Source of the DNA: Blautia hominis
GTDB lineage: Bacteria > Bacillota > Clostridia > Lachnospirales > Lachnospiraceae
Length of the DNA stretch: 64,000 nucleotides
Direction: 5' to 3'
Assembly (NCBI GenBank): GCA_002270465.1
Contig: NQOF01000003.1
Coordinates: 848,955-912,954, forward strand
The notes beneath the pieces were generated by a model, which saw nothing but the letters and a program-made list of their open reading frames with translations, ran no database searches and was not told where the DNA came from. Position numbers and translations under genes: made by a program. Shown piece after piece: positions 1 to 9,171 of the stretch; the first letter of the stretch is position 1, and every line of letters starts with the position of its first letter.

Positions 1-593
1 AAATTAATGCCCACATAACAGATTCCAATCTCCTTAAAAGTATAACTGTCGTACAGGACTTTCACCATGGGGAGAATACTTTTTTTCACTGAGGAGGACT
101 GTTGTACCGGGGCAAAATAGGTATAGTAATCAGAATTTCTTGCCGTTCCGGCCCAGTCATCCATGTGATCCAGAATTGTGTTCTGGTCTTTCACACTTGG
201 AATATTGTACTCAAAAGTGTAGTCATACCGGTTTTTGAACATACAGGTAGTGACATTGGAATTCAGACGGTTTGCCTGTATTAATTGGGAGGAGAGTAGG
301 TAACTGTCCTGGGAATAGCCAAGGAGATCATCCTCATAATTGGTGATCATAATTTTTCGGATATCCTTATTCAGTATATGCAGGTCAGCAACCTTGGTAG
401 CATCCTGAAGGAGTGTGTCCAGTGTCAGATTGGCCTGTGTGGTGATCGTGTCCATAGAGCGGCTGAAATCCTCCTGCACCTCATTGGAGGTCCTGTTTGC
501 TGTGGCAATGCCCAGGATAATGGTGGGCAGAATGACAAGCAGAAGTGAGGAAAAAAATATCTGGGTTCTGTAAGAAAAATCCTGTAGTTTCAT
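1..593 (-). CDS. YesM-like sensor histidine kinase, N-terminal part (runs off the window)
   Basis: The reverse strand reads an open frame starting MKLQDFSYRTQIFFSSLLLV, with an AGGAG ribosome site just upstream of the ATG at 593. Residues about 10-32 form one membrane helix. The following ~165 residues are a predominantly polar extracellular sensor segment ending at the window edge. This layout (short cytoplasmic N-terminus, TM, long extracellular Cache-like region) is that of YesM-family sensor kinases. The HAMP and kinase domains lie outside the window, so the kinase assignment is inferred. The gene is divergent from a sugar-ABC operon that contains a YesN-like response regulator at 4908-6407, the usual partner of such kinases. 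Confidence 0.7.
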   Translation of the reverse strand, partial: MKLQDFSYRTQIFFSSLLLVILPTIILGIATANRTSNEVQEDFSRSMDTITTQANLTLDTLLQDATKVADLHILNKDIRKIMITNYEDDLLGYSQDSYLLSSQLIQANRLNSNVTTCMFKNRYDYTFEYNIPSVKDQNTILDHMDDWAGTARNSDYYTYFAPVQQSSSVKKSILPMVKVLYDSYTFKEIGICYVGIN

Positions 594-748
594 TTCTTGT
601 CTCCTGTGGTTTGATATGTTGAAATTATAGGCTGAAAGTGAAATGATTACAAGGAGAAGAGAAGAAATAGATAAAAAATATGAGAAAAACTAAAAATAAT
701 TATATATTTTATCTAAGAAAAATCCTATTTTACAGACATCCCCTTAGG

Positions 749-754
749 TATAAT
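749..754 (+). promoter_or_regulatory. Candidate -10 box upstream of the UroD/ABC operon
   Basis: A perfect TATAAT lies 35 bases before the preferred ATG at 789. The only -35-like match, TTTACA at 729-734, is spaced 14 bases away, too short for an ordinary vegetative promoter, so activator dependence (for example by the YesN-like regulator) is possible. If transcription starts near 761, the upstream in-frame ATG at 753 cannot be used. Confidence 0.4.
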
Positions 755-788
755 GAGTTCATCAAATACAACAGGGGGAAATGAAAAA

Positions 789-1751
789 ATGAACAAGGCA
801 CAGCGTGTAAAAGCAGTTATGGAGCGGAAAGAAGCAGACTTTGTACCAGCCGGTTTCTGGTTCCATTACAAGCCGGATTTTACAGTGGAGGAGATGATTG
901 AGGAGCACTTAAAACTTTACCGGGAAACAGATATGGATGTCATTAAGATCATGCAGGATTATGCGTATCCGGTCACAGGTGAAATACACTGCGCCGAGGA
1001 CTGGTATCATATTGGCATAAAAGGGACAGACAGCCGGGAGATGGAAAAAATGACAGCCGTGATCAGGGGCATAAAAGAGCGTGCTGGGGAAGAGGTACTG
1101 ATTTTCCAGACCATGTTCGGTCCATTCAAGGCGGCATCCATAGCCTTTGGGGATGATGTGCTTATGAAGTACAGCAAAGAGGCCCCTGAAGCAGTCATGG
1201 CGGGGATCAAAAATCTGGCGGACGGGCTTGAAGCATGGGCAAAGGCATATCTGGATGCAGGTGCGGACGGTATTTATTATTCGGCACAGTTTGGTGAGGA
1301 AGGCAGATTTTCAAAAGAAGAGTGGGAGCAGCTGGTTCGTCCCTTTGATCTACAGATTTTACAAGTGGCGGAGCAAAGGAAAGATAAGTATAATATTCTT
1401 CATATCTGCGGGGAACCGGAATATGCTTTTCAAACACATGTGGACTGGTTTTATGATTATCCGGCAGACCTGGCAAACTGGTCTGTAAAAGACAATGAAT
1501 ACCGCCTGGAAGAGGGCAGAGAGCACTTTTCCTGTGCTATTTTGGGCGGACTGAACAACAAGGGGAATATTCTTCACGGACCAAAAGAGGAGATACGAAA
1601 AGAGGTACAGGCAGTGCTTGATAGTTTCGGAACCGAAGGGATCATGATCGGGGCAGACTGCACCATACAAGGGGAAGGCATCCGCCTTGACTATATCCGG
1701 GAGGCAGTGAAGGCAGCGCATACATATAAAAAAGGAGAAGAGTGCTCATGA
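789..1751 (+). CDS. Uroporphyrinogen decarboxylase-family (MtaA/CmuA-like) protein
   Basis: This 320-residue protein has the UroD/MtaA fold signature. The motif LHICGEPE (near residue 210) followed by IGADCTIQGEG near the C-terminus matches the His-x-Cys ... Cys zinc pattern of corrinoid-dependent methyltransferases, not haem-pathway HemE. The start at 789 is chosen because GGGGGA at 774-779 sits nine bases upstream; an in-frame ATG at 753 overlaps the -10 box. Its stop overlaps the next gene's start as ATGA (1748-1751), implying translational coupling to the solute-binding protein. The likely role is processing of the imported compound (perhaps demethylation); the substrate is unknown. No corrinoid protein is encoded nearby. 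Confidence 0.75.
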   Translation: MNKAQRVKAVMERKEADFVPAGFWFHYKPDFTVEEMIEEHLKLYRETDMDVIKIMQDYAYPVTGEIHCAEDWYHIGIKGTDSREMEKMTAVIRGIKERAGEEVLIFQTMFGPFKAASIAFGDDVLMKYSKEAPEAVMAGIKNLADGLEAWAKAYLDAGADGIYYSAQFGEEGRFSKEEWEQLVRPFDLQILQVAEQRKDKYNILHICGEPEYAFQTHVDWFYDYPADLANWSVKDNEYRLEEGREHFSCAILGGLNNKGNILHGPKEEIRKEVQAVLDSFGTEGIMIGADCTIQGEGIRLDYIREAVKAAHTYKKGEECS

Positions 1752-3067
1752 AAAAGAAATTAGCGGTTTTATTGTGTACAGCAATGGCGGTTTCCAGTTT
1801 GGCAGGCTGCAGCAGCGGCGCAAAAGAGGCCAGTGATACACAGGGGGAAAGCAAAAAAGAAGAGGCAAAGGACAAGGCAGAGAACAAGGAGGAAAGCAGC
1901 GGTGATGTATTGACACTGGAGTTTTTCCAGCAGAAATCAGAGGAAGCTGCCCAGGTAGGATACCAGAACATCATAGACAAATTCAATGAACAGAATCCTG
2001 ATATTAAGATTGAGATGAATACCGTTCCCGACGCGCCCACAGTCCTTACATCCCGTGTGGCATCCGGTGATATACCGGTAATTTTTACGGACTTCCCCAC
2101 ACAGCTTCAGTTCCATCAGAAGGTGGCTAATGGGTATGTGCAGGATTTGTCGGAACAAGATTTTCTGGAAAATGTGGAGCAGTCAGCCATGGATATGACA
2201 AAGCAGGAGGACGGAAAATATTATGCGCTTCCTTTCAGCCGCAACTATATGGGTGTCTGGTACAACATGGAAATCTTTGAAGAAAACAACCTGGAAGTGC
2301 CGAAAACGTGGGAAGAATTTGTAAATGTATGCAATGCCCTAAAGGAAAAGGGCGTGACTCCTCTTGGGCTACACGGAAAAGATCCCGGACGTGTCGGGCA
2401 CACATTCCAGTGCTGTACGGTGGCTTTTGACCCGGAAGGTGTGGAGACCATCGAGAAAGCAGTAGCAGGGGAAGGGAAGATAGAAGGAGATGAGGGTTTC
2501 AAAAAAGCTGCGGAGAAAATGCTTACCCTTCTGGATTACAGCAATGAGGATGCCCTGGCACTTTCAGACATGCAGTGCTATGAGAACTTTGCCAACGGGC
2601 AGTACGCTATGTGTATTACCGGTTCCTATGCCCGCGGCACCATTATGATCGCCAATCCTGATCTGAAGCTGGGAGTCTTCCCTCTTCCAAATGACACAAG
2701 AGAGACTACAAACACATTATCCGGCATTGATGCGGCTGTCTGCATTTCAGCCAAAGCCTCCGAGGAAGAAAAAGCCGGTGCTTACAGATTCCTGGAATTT
2801 TTGGCACAGCCGGAAAATGCACAGCTTTTCTGTGACGCGGAGGGCGCGCCTTCCTGTATTACCGGTGTGGTTCACAAAGATGAGGGGGTACAGCCGATGC
2901 TGGAGCTGATTTCTGACGGACAGGTGCATGACTGGATGGCCTCCACCATTGACAACAACGTGGTGACAGACCTTTACAATGTGACTCAGGGCTTCTGGAG
3001 TGAGAAAAACGTGGATGATTACCTGAAGCAGATGGATGAATCCATTACTATCACATCTGCGGAATAG
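1748..3067 (+). CDS. ABC transporter extracellular solute-binding lipoprotein (family 1, sugar type)
   Basis: 439 residues. The N-terminus MKKKLAVLLCTAMAVSSLAG leads into Cys in a lipobox (SLAGC), followed by an acidic/Lys-rich linker. The mature part has the family-1 sugar-binding pattern, including the CITGSYARGT-like segment late in the protein. A GTG six bases upstream is in frame, but AGGAGA spacing and the ATGA overlap favour ATG 1748. It captures substrate outside the membrane for the permeases that follow. No ATPase gene is present in the operon, as is common for sugar importers of this type that share a general MsmK/MsiK-like ATPase; that sharing is inference. The ligand cannot be told from sequence. 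Confidence 0.9.
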   Translation: MKKKLAVLLCTAMAVSSLAGCSSGAKEASDTQGESKKEEAKDKAENKEESSGDVLTLEFFQQKSEEAAQVGYQNIIDKFNEQNPDIKIEMNTVPDAPTVLTSRVASGDIPVIFTDFPTQLQFHQKVANGYVQDLSEQDFLENVEQSAMDMTKQEDGKYYALPFSRNYMGVWYNMEIFEENNLEVPKTWEEFVNVCNALKEKGVTPLGLHGKDPGRVGHTFQCCTVAFDPEGVETIEKAVAGEGKIEGDEGFKKAAEKMLTLLDYSNEDALALSDMQCYENFANGQYAMCITGSYARGTIMIANPDLKLGVFPLPNDTRETTNTLSGIDAAVCISAKASEEEKAGAYRFLEFLAQPENAQLFCDAEGAPSCITGVVHKDEGVQPMLELISDGQVHDWMASTIDNNVVTDLYNVTQGFWSEKNVDDYLKQMDESITITSAE

Positions 3068-3082
3068 GACGGAATATGCAGA

Positions 3083-3115
3083 GAAACGGCAGTGCCTGCA
3101 TGGGGCTGCCGTTTC
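3083..3115 (+). promoter_or_regulatory. Stem-loop between binding protein and permease genes
   Basis: GAAACGGCAG (3083-3092) pairs perfectly with CTGCCGTTTC (3106-3115) across a 13-base loop. It lacks a U-run, so it is more likely a partial terminator or an mRNA-stabilising 3' structure. Such elements commonly keep the binding protein more abundant than its permeases. Confidence 0.55.
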
Positions 3116-3155
3116 CTTTACAAAAAATTGAGTATTTTATAAGGGGGTTGAAAGA

Positions 3156-4043
3156 ATGGAGACAAAATGGAAGAAAAAAGGCTCCGGAAAATGGATTTAT
3201 TTTGGCTTTACGCTGATACCGGTGGTCCTATACAGCTTCTTTTATGTATATTCCGTGATAAATGGCATCCGCTACAGTTTTACGGACTGGGATGGGATGT
3301 CCACCACATTTCGTATGGTAGGGCTTAAGAACTATATTTCCCTGTTCAAAAATCCCAATTTCTGGGGTTCCTTAAAAACAACAGTGTGCTACAGTATTCT
3401 TTTGGTGGCGGGGGTTGTAACCCTATCCCTGGTACTGTCTTTATCACTGAATTCACTGAAAAGATTTAAGACCTTTACCAAATCTGTATTTTTTGTTCCC
3501 GCAATGATCGGAGGAATCACCATTGCCCTTATCTGGGACCAGCTTTTTTACAGAGTGGTCCCCTTGTTGGGCCAGGGGCTGGGCATTGGATGGCTGTCCC
3601 AGAGTCTTCTTATGACGGGAAAGACCGCTCTTCCGGCTGTAGTGTTTGTACATATCTGGCAGGCTGTGGCGCTTCCCACGGTTATCTTTGTGGCAGGTCT
3701 GCAGCAGATTCCGGATGAACAGTATGAATCAGCCAAGATGGACGGAGCCACCCCTTTTCAGAGGTTTCGGTTCGTGACATTTCCGTATCTGGTGCCAACG
3801 CTGACTGTAAATCTGGTGCTGATGGTCAAACAGGGATTTACGTCTTTTGATTTTCCTTTTGCATTGACGGGAGGAGGCCCGGTGCGGTCCACGGAAGTGA
3901 TCGGTATCCTGATCTATAATGATGCATTTAAAAATATGCGTTTTTCCATGGCAAATGCAGAGGCATGTGTACTCTTTTTAGTAGTGGCTGTCTTTTCCCT
4001 GACGCAGTTAAAGCTTACCAGTAAAGGAGGAGTCCACGAATGA
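3156..4043 (+). CDS. ABC sugar transporter permease (MalF/UgpA type)
   Basis: 295 residues with six predicted membrane helices and the inner-membrane EAA loop reading EQYESAKMDGATPFQRFRFV, the contact site for the ATPase. AAGGGGG upstream of ATG 3156 provides the ribosome site. The 3' end overlaps the second permease by four bases (ATGA), so the two are translationally coupled and form the heterodimeric channel fed by the lipoprotein at 1748-3067. Confidence 0.92.
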   Translation: METKWKKKGSGKWIYFGFTLIPVVLYSFFYVYSVINGIRYSFTDWDGMSTTFRMVGLKNYISLFKNPNFWGSLKTTVCYSILLVAGVVTLSLVLSLSLNSLKRFKTFTKSVFFVPAMIGGITIALIWDQLFYRVVPLLGQGLGIGWLSQSLLMTGKTALPAVVFVHIWQAVALPTVIFVAGLQQIPDEQYESAKMDGATPFQRFRFVTFPYLVPTLTVNLVLMVKQGFTSFDFPFALTGGGPVRSTEVIGILIYNDAFKNMRFSMANAEACVLFLVVAVFSLTQLKLTSKGGVHE

Positions 4044-4879
4044 AAGTGAAAAAAGAAGGTATGGGATGGATCATTCTCAGAAATCTCCTGATTCTTATGG
4101 GGCTTTTTCTTATTCTGTTTCCCTTGTATCTGGTTGTTATTAACTCCTTTAAAACGCTGGAGGAGGCCGGAAAAGACTTTTTTGCCCTCCCGTCAGGACT
4201 GAACCTGCACAATTTTAAGGAACTGTTCCGGAACAATGATTACTGGATATTTGCGAAAAACTCTCTGATCATTTCGGCGGTATCCGTGGGGCTTATTCTT
4301 ATCCTGGTTCCCTCAGTATCCTACGCCATAGCCAGAAATTTTAACAGGAAGTATTACAAAGGGGTGTATTATTATCTGCTTATGGGACTCTTTATCCCCT
4401 CCCAGGTCATCATGCTTCCGGTTACGAAACTGATGACAAATCTCAACATGCTGAACCGCCAGGGGCTGATCCTGCTCTATGCGGCATATAGTCTGACCCA
4501 GGGCGTATTCTTGTTTGTAAACTACATCAGAGGGCTGCCTTTTGAGATTGAGGAATCTGCCTATATGGACGGATGCAATGTATTTCAGACCTACGTCCGC
4601 ATTGTCCTTCCCCTGGTGAAGCCTATGCTGGCCACGCTGCTGATCATGGATCTTCTGTGGATTTGGAATGACTTTATGCTTCCGCTGCTGATACTGAACC
4701 GCTCCAAGGAAATCTGGACACTTCCGCTGTTCCAGTATAATTTCAAGACGGAATATTCCTTTAATTATACCATGGCCTTTACCGCTTATCTGATGTCCAT
4801 GCTGCCCATGCTGATCGTGTACTGTATGGGGCAGAAACATATTATAAAAGGTTTGACAGCCGGTTCTGTGAAGGGGTAA
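4040..4879 (+). CDS. ABC sugar transporter permease (MalG/UgpE type)
   Basis: 279 residues, six predicted membrane helices, and a typical EAA loop (FEIEESAYMDGCNVFQTYVR) in the second half. It is the usual carbohydrate-uptake-1 partner subunit. The start overlaps the stop of the first permease. The protein ends 28 bases before the response-regulator gene. Confidence 0.92.
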   Translation: MKVKKEGMGWIILRNLLILMGLFLILFPLYLVVINSFKTLEEAGKDFFALPSGLNLHNFKELFRNNDYWIFAKNSLIISAVSVGLILILVPSVSYAIARNFNRKYYKGVYYYLLMGLFIPSQVIMLPVTKLMTNLNMLNRQGLILLYAAYSLTQGVFLFVNYIRGLPFEIEESAYMDGCNVFQTYVRIVLPLVKPMLATLLIMDLLWIWNDFMLPLLILNRSKEIWTLPLFQYNFKTEYSFNYTMAFTAYLMSMLPMLIVYCMGQKHIIKGLTAGSVKG

Positions 4880-4907
4880 ACTTTTTTCAGAAAGAAGGTA
4901 TGCGCAG

Positions 4908-6407
4908 ATGATGAAAATACTGATTGCTGAGGACGAAATTTACGCCAGAAAGTCTATGAAAAAACAGATTCTGGAGCTGGATCTCGGGCGGGAATTTCAC
5001 ATTCTGGAAGCCCAGAACGGGGAGCAGGGCCTGGAACTCTTCAGACAGGAAGAGCCGGATCTGGTATTCACGGATATCCGTATGCCTAAGATGGACGGCC
5101 TGGAGTTGCTCAAAGAGATAAAGAAAGAAGATCCGGAAGCAAAAGTTATCATGGTCAGCGCCTATGCGGACTTTGCCTATGCCAAATCTGCCATAAAATT
5201 TGGGGCGGAGGGATATCTGCTGAAGCCCATAGAGGACGGGGAGCTGAAAGAATTTATAATGAAATTCAGGCAGCAGAATACAAGAAAAAAAGAGCAGGCT
5301 ATGTTCTCGGGAAAAGATATGGTAACCAGATTCATTGCCCAGAGTGTGCAGGAGGAGGAAGCAGGAAAAGATCTGCTGGCAGAGCGGATGTTTGGCAAAG
5401 TCTTTTGGAAATATCAGGTGCTGGTCCTTTGGTTTGCAGGGAGAAGATATCCTGACCGGGAGGAATTCATGCTCTGGCTCCACAACATATACGGGCAGGA
5501 AGTATGGACTGCTTTTCGTCTGATAGAGCTTGAGAAGGATATCTGGATGCTTGTTATGGAGGCTAACGGACAGAGCCGGTTCCGGCAGAAACGTATCATA
5601 CAGAAACTTCTGGAAGAGGAGTATGACTGTTATCTGGGTATAAGCGCGGAATGTAAGACACCGGGGGAACTGAAAAGGGCACTTGCCCAGGCCACTGTTG
5701 CAGTGGAGAATAAGATTTACAGTGATGAACATCTTTTGGAATACCGTGTGGTCGCCGGGATAAAAGCAGTGAAGTATGAAATGTCGGAGGAACAGAAGAA
5801 CTATCTGCAGATTTCCCTGGAGAGAAAGAGCAGGGATAAGATACAATCTGCGTTGTGTGAGATATTCCGCCATATGGAGGAAAAAGGAAGGATTCATGTG
5901 GACAGTCTGGAGATATTTCTTGCACAGGCAGCCGTGCTGACCCATCAGGCGGCTGGCAGGCCCATTCCCAGGCTGCGGCTCATAGATTTCTCCCATATGG
6001 AGGAGATGAAACAGAGGCTTTTAGAGATTGCAGAGGAATACTGCACCTGCGGTTCTAACGGACAGACTTTAAAAGGAGAAGACATTATCCGGGGCATGAA
6101 GGAATATGCCCGGAAAAATTACCACCTGGATATATCCATCCGGATGCTGGCGGAAAAGGTGTTTTATATGAACGCGGCGTATTTAAGCCATCTCTTTACA
6201 GAGAAAACAGGTATCAGTTATTCCGCGTATATCCGCCGGCTGCGCGTGGAAAAAGCGAGGGAATTTTTGGAGAAAGATACTTACTCGATCACGGATATCG
6301 CGTCTATGGTTGGGTATAATGATACGTCTCAGTTTATACGGATATTTAAACAGGAGATGGGGATGACACCAAAGAAATACAGGTGTAAAAAAACAGATGG
6401 AAATTAG
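4908..6407 (+). CDS. YesN-like response regulator, receiver plus AraC-type DNA-binding domain
   Basis: 499 residues. Residues 1-125 form a receiver domain: acidic pair near E8-D9, phospho-acceptor D56 in VFTDIRMPKMDG, and the conserved Lys in GYLLKP. The middle (130-390) is a variable linker. The C-terminal ~100 residues carry two helix-turn-helix units (SIRMLAEKVFYMNAAYLSHLF; SITDIASMVGYNDTSQFIRI). AGAAGG lies eight bases before ATG 4908. It is probably phosphorylated by the divergent kinase at 1-593 and should control the ABC operon that contains it. Confidence 0.92.
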   Translation: MMKILIAEDEIYARKSMKKQILELDLGREFHILEAQNGEQGLELFRQEEPDLVFTDIRMPKMDGLELLKEIKKEDPEAKVIMVSAYADFAYAKSAIKFGAEGYLLKPIEDGELKEFIMKFRQQNTRKKEQAMFSGKDMVTRFIAQSVQEEEAGKDLLAERMFGKVFWKYQVLVLWFAGRRYPDREEFMLWLHNIYGQEVWTAFRLIELEKDIWMLVMEANGQSRFRQKRIIQKLLEEEYDCYLGISAECKTPGELKRALAQATVAVENKIYSDEHLLEYRVVAGIKAVKYEMSEEQKNYLQISLERKSRDKIQSALCEIFRHMEEKGRIHVDSLEIFLAQAAVLTHQAAGRPIPRLRLIDFSHMEEMKQRLLEIAEEYCTCGSNGQTLKGEDIIRGMKEYARKNYHLDISIRMLAEKVFYMNAAYLSHLFTEKTGISYSAYIRRLRVEKAREFLEKDTYSITDIASMVGYNDTSQFIRIFKQEMGMTPKKYRCKKTDGN

Positions 6408-6420
6408 CGGAGGACAGAAT

Positions 6421-7716
6421 ATGGAGGATAGCAGAAGGGCATTTTATCAAAGTCTGCTTCACCGGGAGATAGCTCCGGCGCTTGGATGTACAGAGCCTGC
6501 AGCCGCTGCCCTGACAGCGGCCTGTGCGGCTGCATGTCTGGGGCAGATACCGGAGGAGATCACGGTAAAGACAAGCCAGTATATCTTAAAGAATGCCATG
6601 AATGTGGGAATTCCGGGGATAGGTATGACGGGACTGGATATTGCAGTGGCTCTGGGGGCATTATCCGCCAGACCTAAGAAGGAACTGATGATCTTAAGCC
6701 ATATCAGTGCCGGGGAAAAGAGGATGGCAAAGGCTCTGACAGAACAGGGAAAGGTACGGATAGAGCTTGCTCCCACAGAGGAAAAAATCTACATAGAAGT
6801 ACAGGTGCGGGCAGGCAGTGAGACAGCCAAAGCAGTCACAGCGGAAACACATAAGAATATTATCTATGTGGAAAAAAACGGCAGGATATGCTATCAGAAG
6901 GAGCGGAAAAAGAAGAAAGAAGGGGAGTCCGAAAAGGAGCCTTATACGGTCACATTGGAGGAAATCTTTGATTTTTCAGAGGGCGTTGAATTGGAAAACC
7001 TGGAATTTTTAAGGGAGGTCATCCGGATGAACCGGGAGATCGCCCTGGAAGGGATCAACCGCAGATATGGTCTTCAGGTGGGGAAAAATCTCATGGATGG
7101 AACAGAGAACAGACTCGTAGGTCAGGATGCAGCCAACTATGCGGCTGCCATGACAGCAGCTGCGGCGGACGCTAGGATGGCGGGATGCGAAAAACCTGTG
7201 ATGAGTGCAGCCGGAAGCGGCAACCAGGGATTGACGGCAACCATTCCCATTGCAGCTATTGGAGAAAAACTGGGGATGGAGGAGGAGAAGATCCTGCGTG
7301 CCTTAGCCCTGAGTATCTTACTTACGGTACATACCAAACATTACCTGGGGCGGCTTTCCGTCCTCTGCGGCTGTTCCATCTCTTCTGCCATAGGCGTGGC
7401 ATGCGGCATTGTTTCTATGCTGGGCGGCAGTTATGCGCAGATGACCTGGGCAGTCAACAGCATGGTGGCCGATATTTCCGGTGTTGTCTGTGACGGGGCA
7501 AAACCGGGCTGTGCCCTGAAAATAGCAACCGCCGTCCAGTCTGCCGTGCGTGCGGCCAATATGGCACTGAACGGAAGCGGAGCGGACAGCCATGATGGAA
7601 TCGTCCATATAAATGTGGAAAAGACATTGGAAAATCTGGGGATCCTAGGCAATTCGGGTATGAAGGATGCAAACCGTATTATACTTGATCTGATGCTGGA
7701 AAAGCAGAAAATATAA
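6421..7716 (+). CDS. L-cysteine desulfidase / UPF0597 (CyuA-YhaM) family protein
   Basis: 431 residues, close to the family's usual ~435. The N-terminal motif APALGCTEPAAAA and later Cys-containing segments (LCGCSISSAIGVACG; VCDGAKPGCALKIAT) match CyuA, an oxygen-sensitive Fe-S enzyme that splits L-cysteine to pyruvate, ammonia and sulfide. The family is also annotated as serine dehydratase alpha-like. GGAGG at 6409-6413 selects ATG 6421; an earlier in-frame ATG at 6397 lies inside the preceding gene. It sits in the same + strand run as the sugar importer and an M20 peptidase, an unexpected neighbourhood. The specific substrate is not proven by sequence. Confidence 0.85.
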   Translation: MEDSRRAFYQSLLHREIAPALGCTEPAAAALTAACAAACLGQIPEEITVKTSQYILKNAMNVGIPGIGMTGLDIAVALGALSARPKKELMILSHISAGEKRMAKALTEQGKVRIELAPTEEKIYIEVQVRAGSETAKAVTAETHKNIIYVEKNGRICYQKERKKKKEGESEKEPYTVTLEEIFDFSEGVELENLEFLREVIRMNREIALEGINRRYGLQVGKNLMDGTENRLVGQDAANYAAAMTAAAADARMAGCEKPVMSAAGSGNQGLTATIPIAAIGEKLGMEEEKILRALALSILLTVHTKHYLGRLSVLCGCSISSAIGVACGIVSMLGGSYAQMTWAVNSMVADISGVVCDGAKPGCALKIATAVQSAVRAANMALNGSGADSHDGIVHINVEKTLENLGILGNSGMKDANRIILDLMLEKQKI

Positions 7717-7726
7717 GGAGGATGTG

Positions 7727-9088
7727 ATGGGAGGTTGGGAAGCAGACAGTGAACTGGAAGCATGGCTTTCAAAGAAAGAAGATGCTATGGTGGAGGACAT
7801 CACTTCCCTGGTGGAGATTCCCAGTATTTCGGGGGAACAGGAGGGCAGTGCGCCCTACGGAAAAACGTGCAGAGCTGTTCTGTACAGGATGCTGGAAATT
7901 GCCGGAAGATATGGATTTACATGCTGCTCATTTCGGGACAAATGTGCGGTGATCCGGTATGGAAACGGCACAAAAAAGATAGGGATCTGGGGGCATTTGG
8001 ATGTTGTGCCGGAGGGGACAGGATGGCTGTATCCGCCTTTTTCCTGTACCAGAAAAGGCGATTTCCTCATAGGAAGAGGTGTACAGGACAACAAAGGTCC
8101 GGCGATCGCCTTTCTGTATGCCATGAGATATCTGAAGGAAAAGGGTATGGTCCCTTGTGTGACATTTCTGCAGATATTGGGATGCAGGGAAGAGGTTGAT
8201 ATGGAGGATGTTTCTTCATATTTAAAAGAAAACCCGGCCCCGGAAGTCTCTTTTGTGACGGACTGCGCATTTCCGGTGTGCTATGGGGAAAAAGGAATCT
8301 GCAGAGCGGAATTCGTATCGGAGAAACTTGACGGAAATATGGTTCTATCGGGTGGAAGTGCAGTTAACAGCATTCCGGCATATGCGTGTGCAAAAATCCG
8401 GTCCCCGCAAGGAAAGTGGAAGAAGGTAGAGGCAGATGGAATTTCCGGTCATGCAGCATTTCCCCAGGGGGCAAATAATGCCCTGGGCATTCTGGCAGAG
8501 AGGATACTTTGCAAAAACCGGGAAGAGAATATACTCTCAGATAAGGAGGAAAGGGTGCTGAAATTCCTGAAAAAAGCCTGTGGGGATGGATATGGAAAAG
8601 AACTGAACATAGCCTGTGAGGATCATATCTCCGGTGTGCTGACAGCATCGGGTACTGTGGTGAGGATGGAGGGAGAAAAGGCCGTTGTGGAGATGGATAT
8701 CCGCTATCCTGTCACTGCAAAAGCAGAGGATATTTGGAGACAACTGGAAAACGAAGCCGGGAAATACGGTTTTTCCATCCGCAGTTTTGAGGACAACGCG
8801 CCCTCTTATATAGATAAAAATACTCCTTTTGTCACCTATCTTAGCGGGGCTTACGAGGAAGTCATGAAGGACGGAAAGAAGCCCTATGTCATGGGAGGAG
8901 GGACATATGCCAGAAAGATACCAAACGCAGTGGGATTCGGCCCCGGTCTGGAGTTTGACCGGAAGGAAACCGGGCTGCCCATGGGACACGGAAACTGCCA
9001 CAGTGCGGACGAAGTTCAGTCGGTCAGCAATCTGAAAACAGCAGTGAAAATTTACGTGAAAGCATTACAGAAACTGGATGCGCTGTGA
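7727..9088 (+). CDS. M20-family metallopeptidase (dipeptidase-like)
   Basis: 453 residues. Ligand and catalytic motifs of the two-zinc M20 family are all visible: GHLDVVP (His ligand, Asp), GVQDNKGP (bridging Asp), CREEVD (catalytic Glu-Glu), an Asp in FVTDCAF, and a C-terminal His in MGHGNCHSADE. The layout resembles Sapep/PepV dipeptidases. AAGGAGG at 7715-7721 positions the ATG at 7727 (a GTG at 7724 is too close). It begins ten bases after the desulfidase stop; together they could release and degrade cysteine- or serine-containing dipeptides, which is inference. Confidence 0.87.
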   Translation: MGGWEADSELEAWLSKKEDAMVEDITSLVEIPSISGEQEGSAPYGKTCRAVLYRMLEIAGRYGFTCCSFRDKCAVIRYGNGTKKIGIWGHLDVVPEGTGWLYPPFSCTRKGDFLIGRGVQDNKGPAIAFLYAMRYLKEKGMVPCVTFLQILGCREEVDMEDVSSYLKENPAPEVSFVTDCAFPVCYGEKGICRAEFVSEKLDGNMVLSGGSAVNSIPAYACAKIRSPQGKWKKVEADGISGHAAFPQGANNALGILAERILCKNREENILSDKEERVLKFLKKACGDGYGKELNIACEDHISGVLTASGTVVRMEGEKAVVEMDIRYPVTAKAEDIWRQLENEAGKYGFSIRSFEDNAPSYIDKNTPFVTYLSGAYEEVMKDGKKPYVMGGGTYARKIPNAVGFGPGLEFDRKETGLPMGHGNCHSADEVQSVSNLKTAVKIYVKALQKLDAL

Positions 9089-9171
9089 TACAAAGTATCA
9101 GCAGCCAATAAAGACAGCAAATTTCAAAATGCTAGCTGCAGTCAGAGGAAAAGAGAGAAAGGAAAATAACA

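Noticed and set aside
4887-5996. 369-codon open frame opposite the response regulator
   Set aside because: Low-complexity, Leu/Phe/His-rich shadow of a well-supported gene; no ribosome site.
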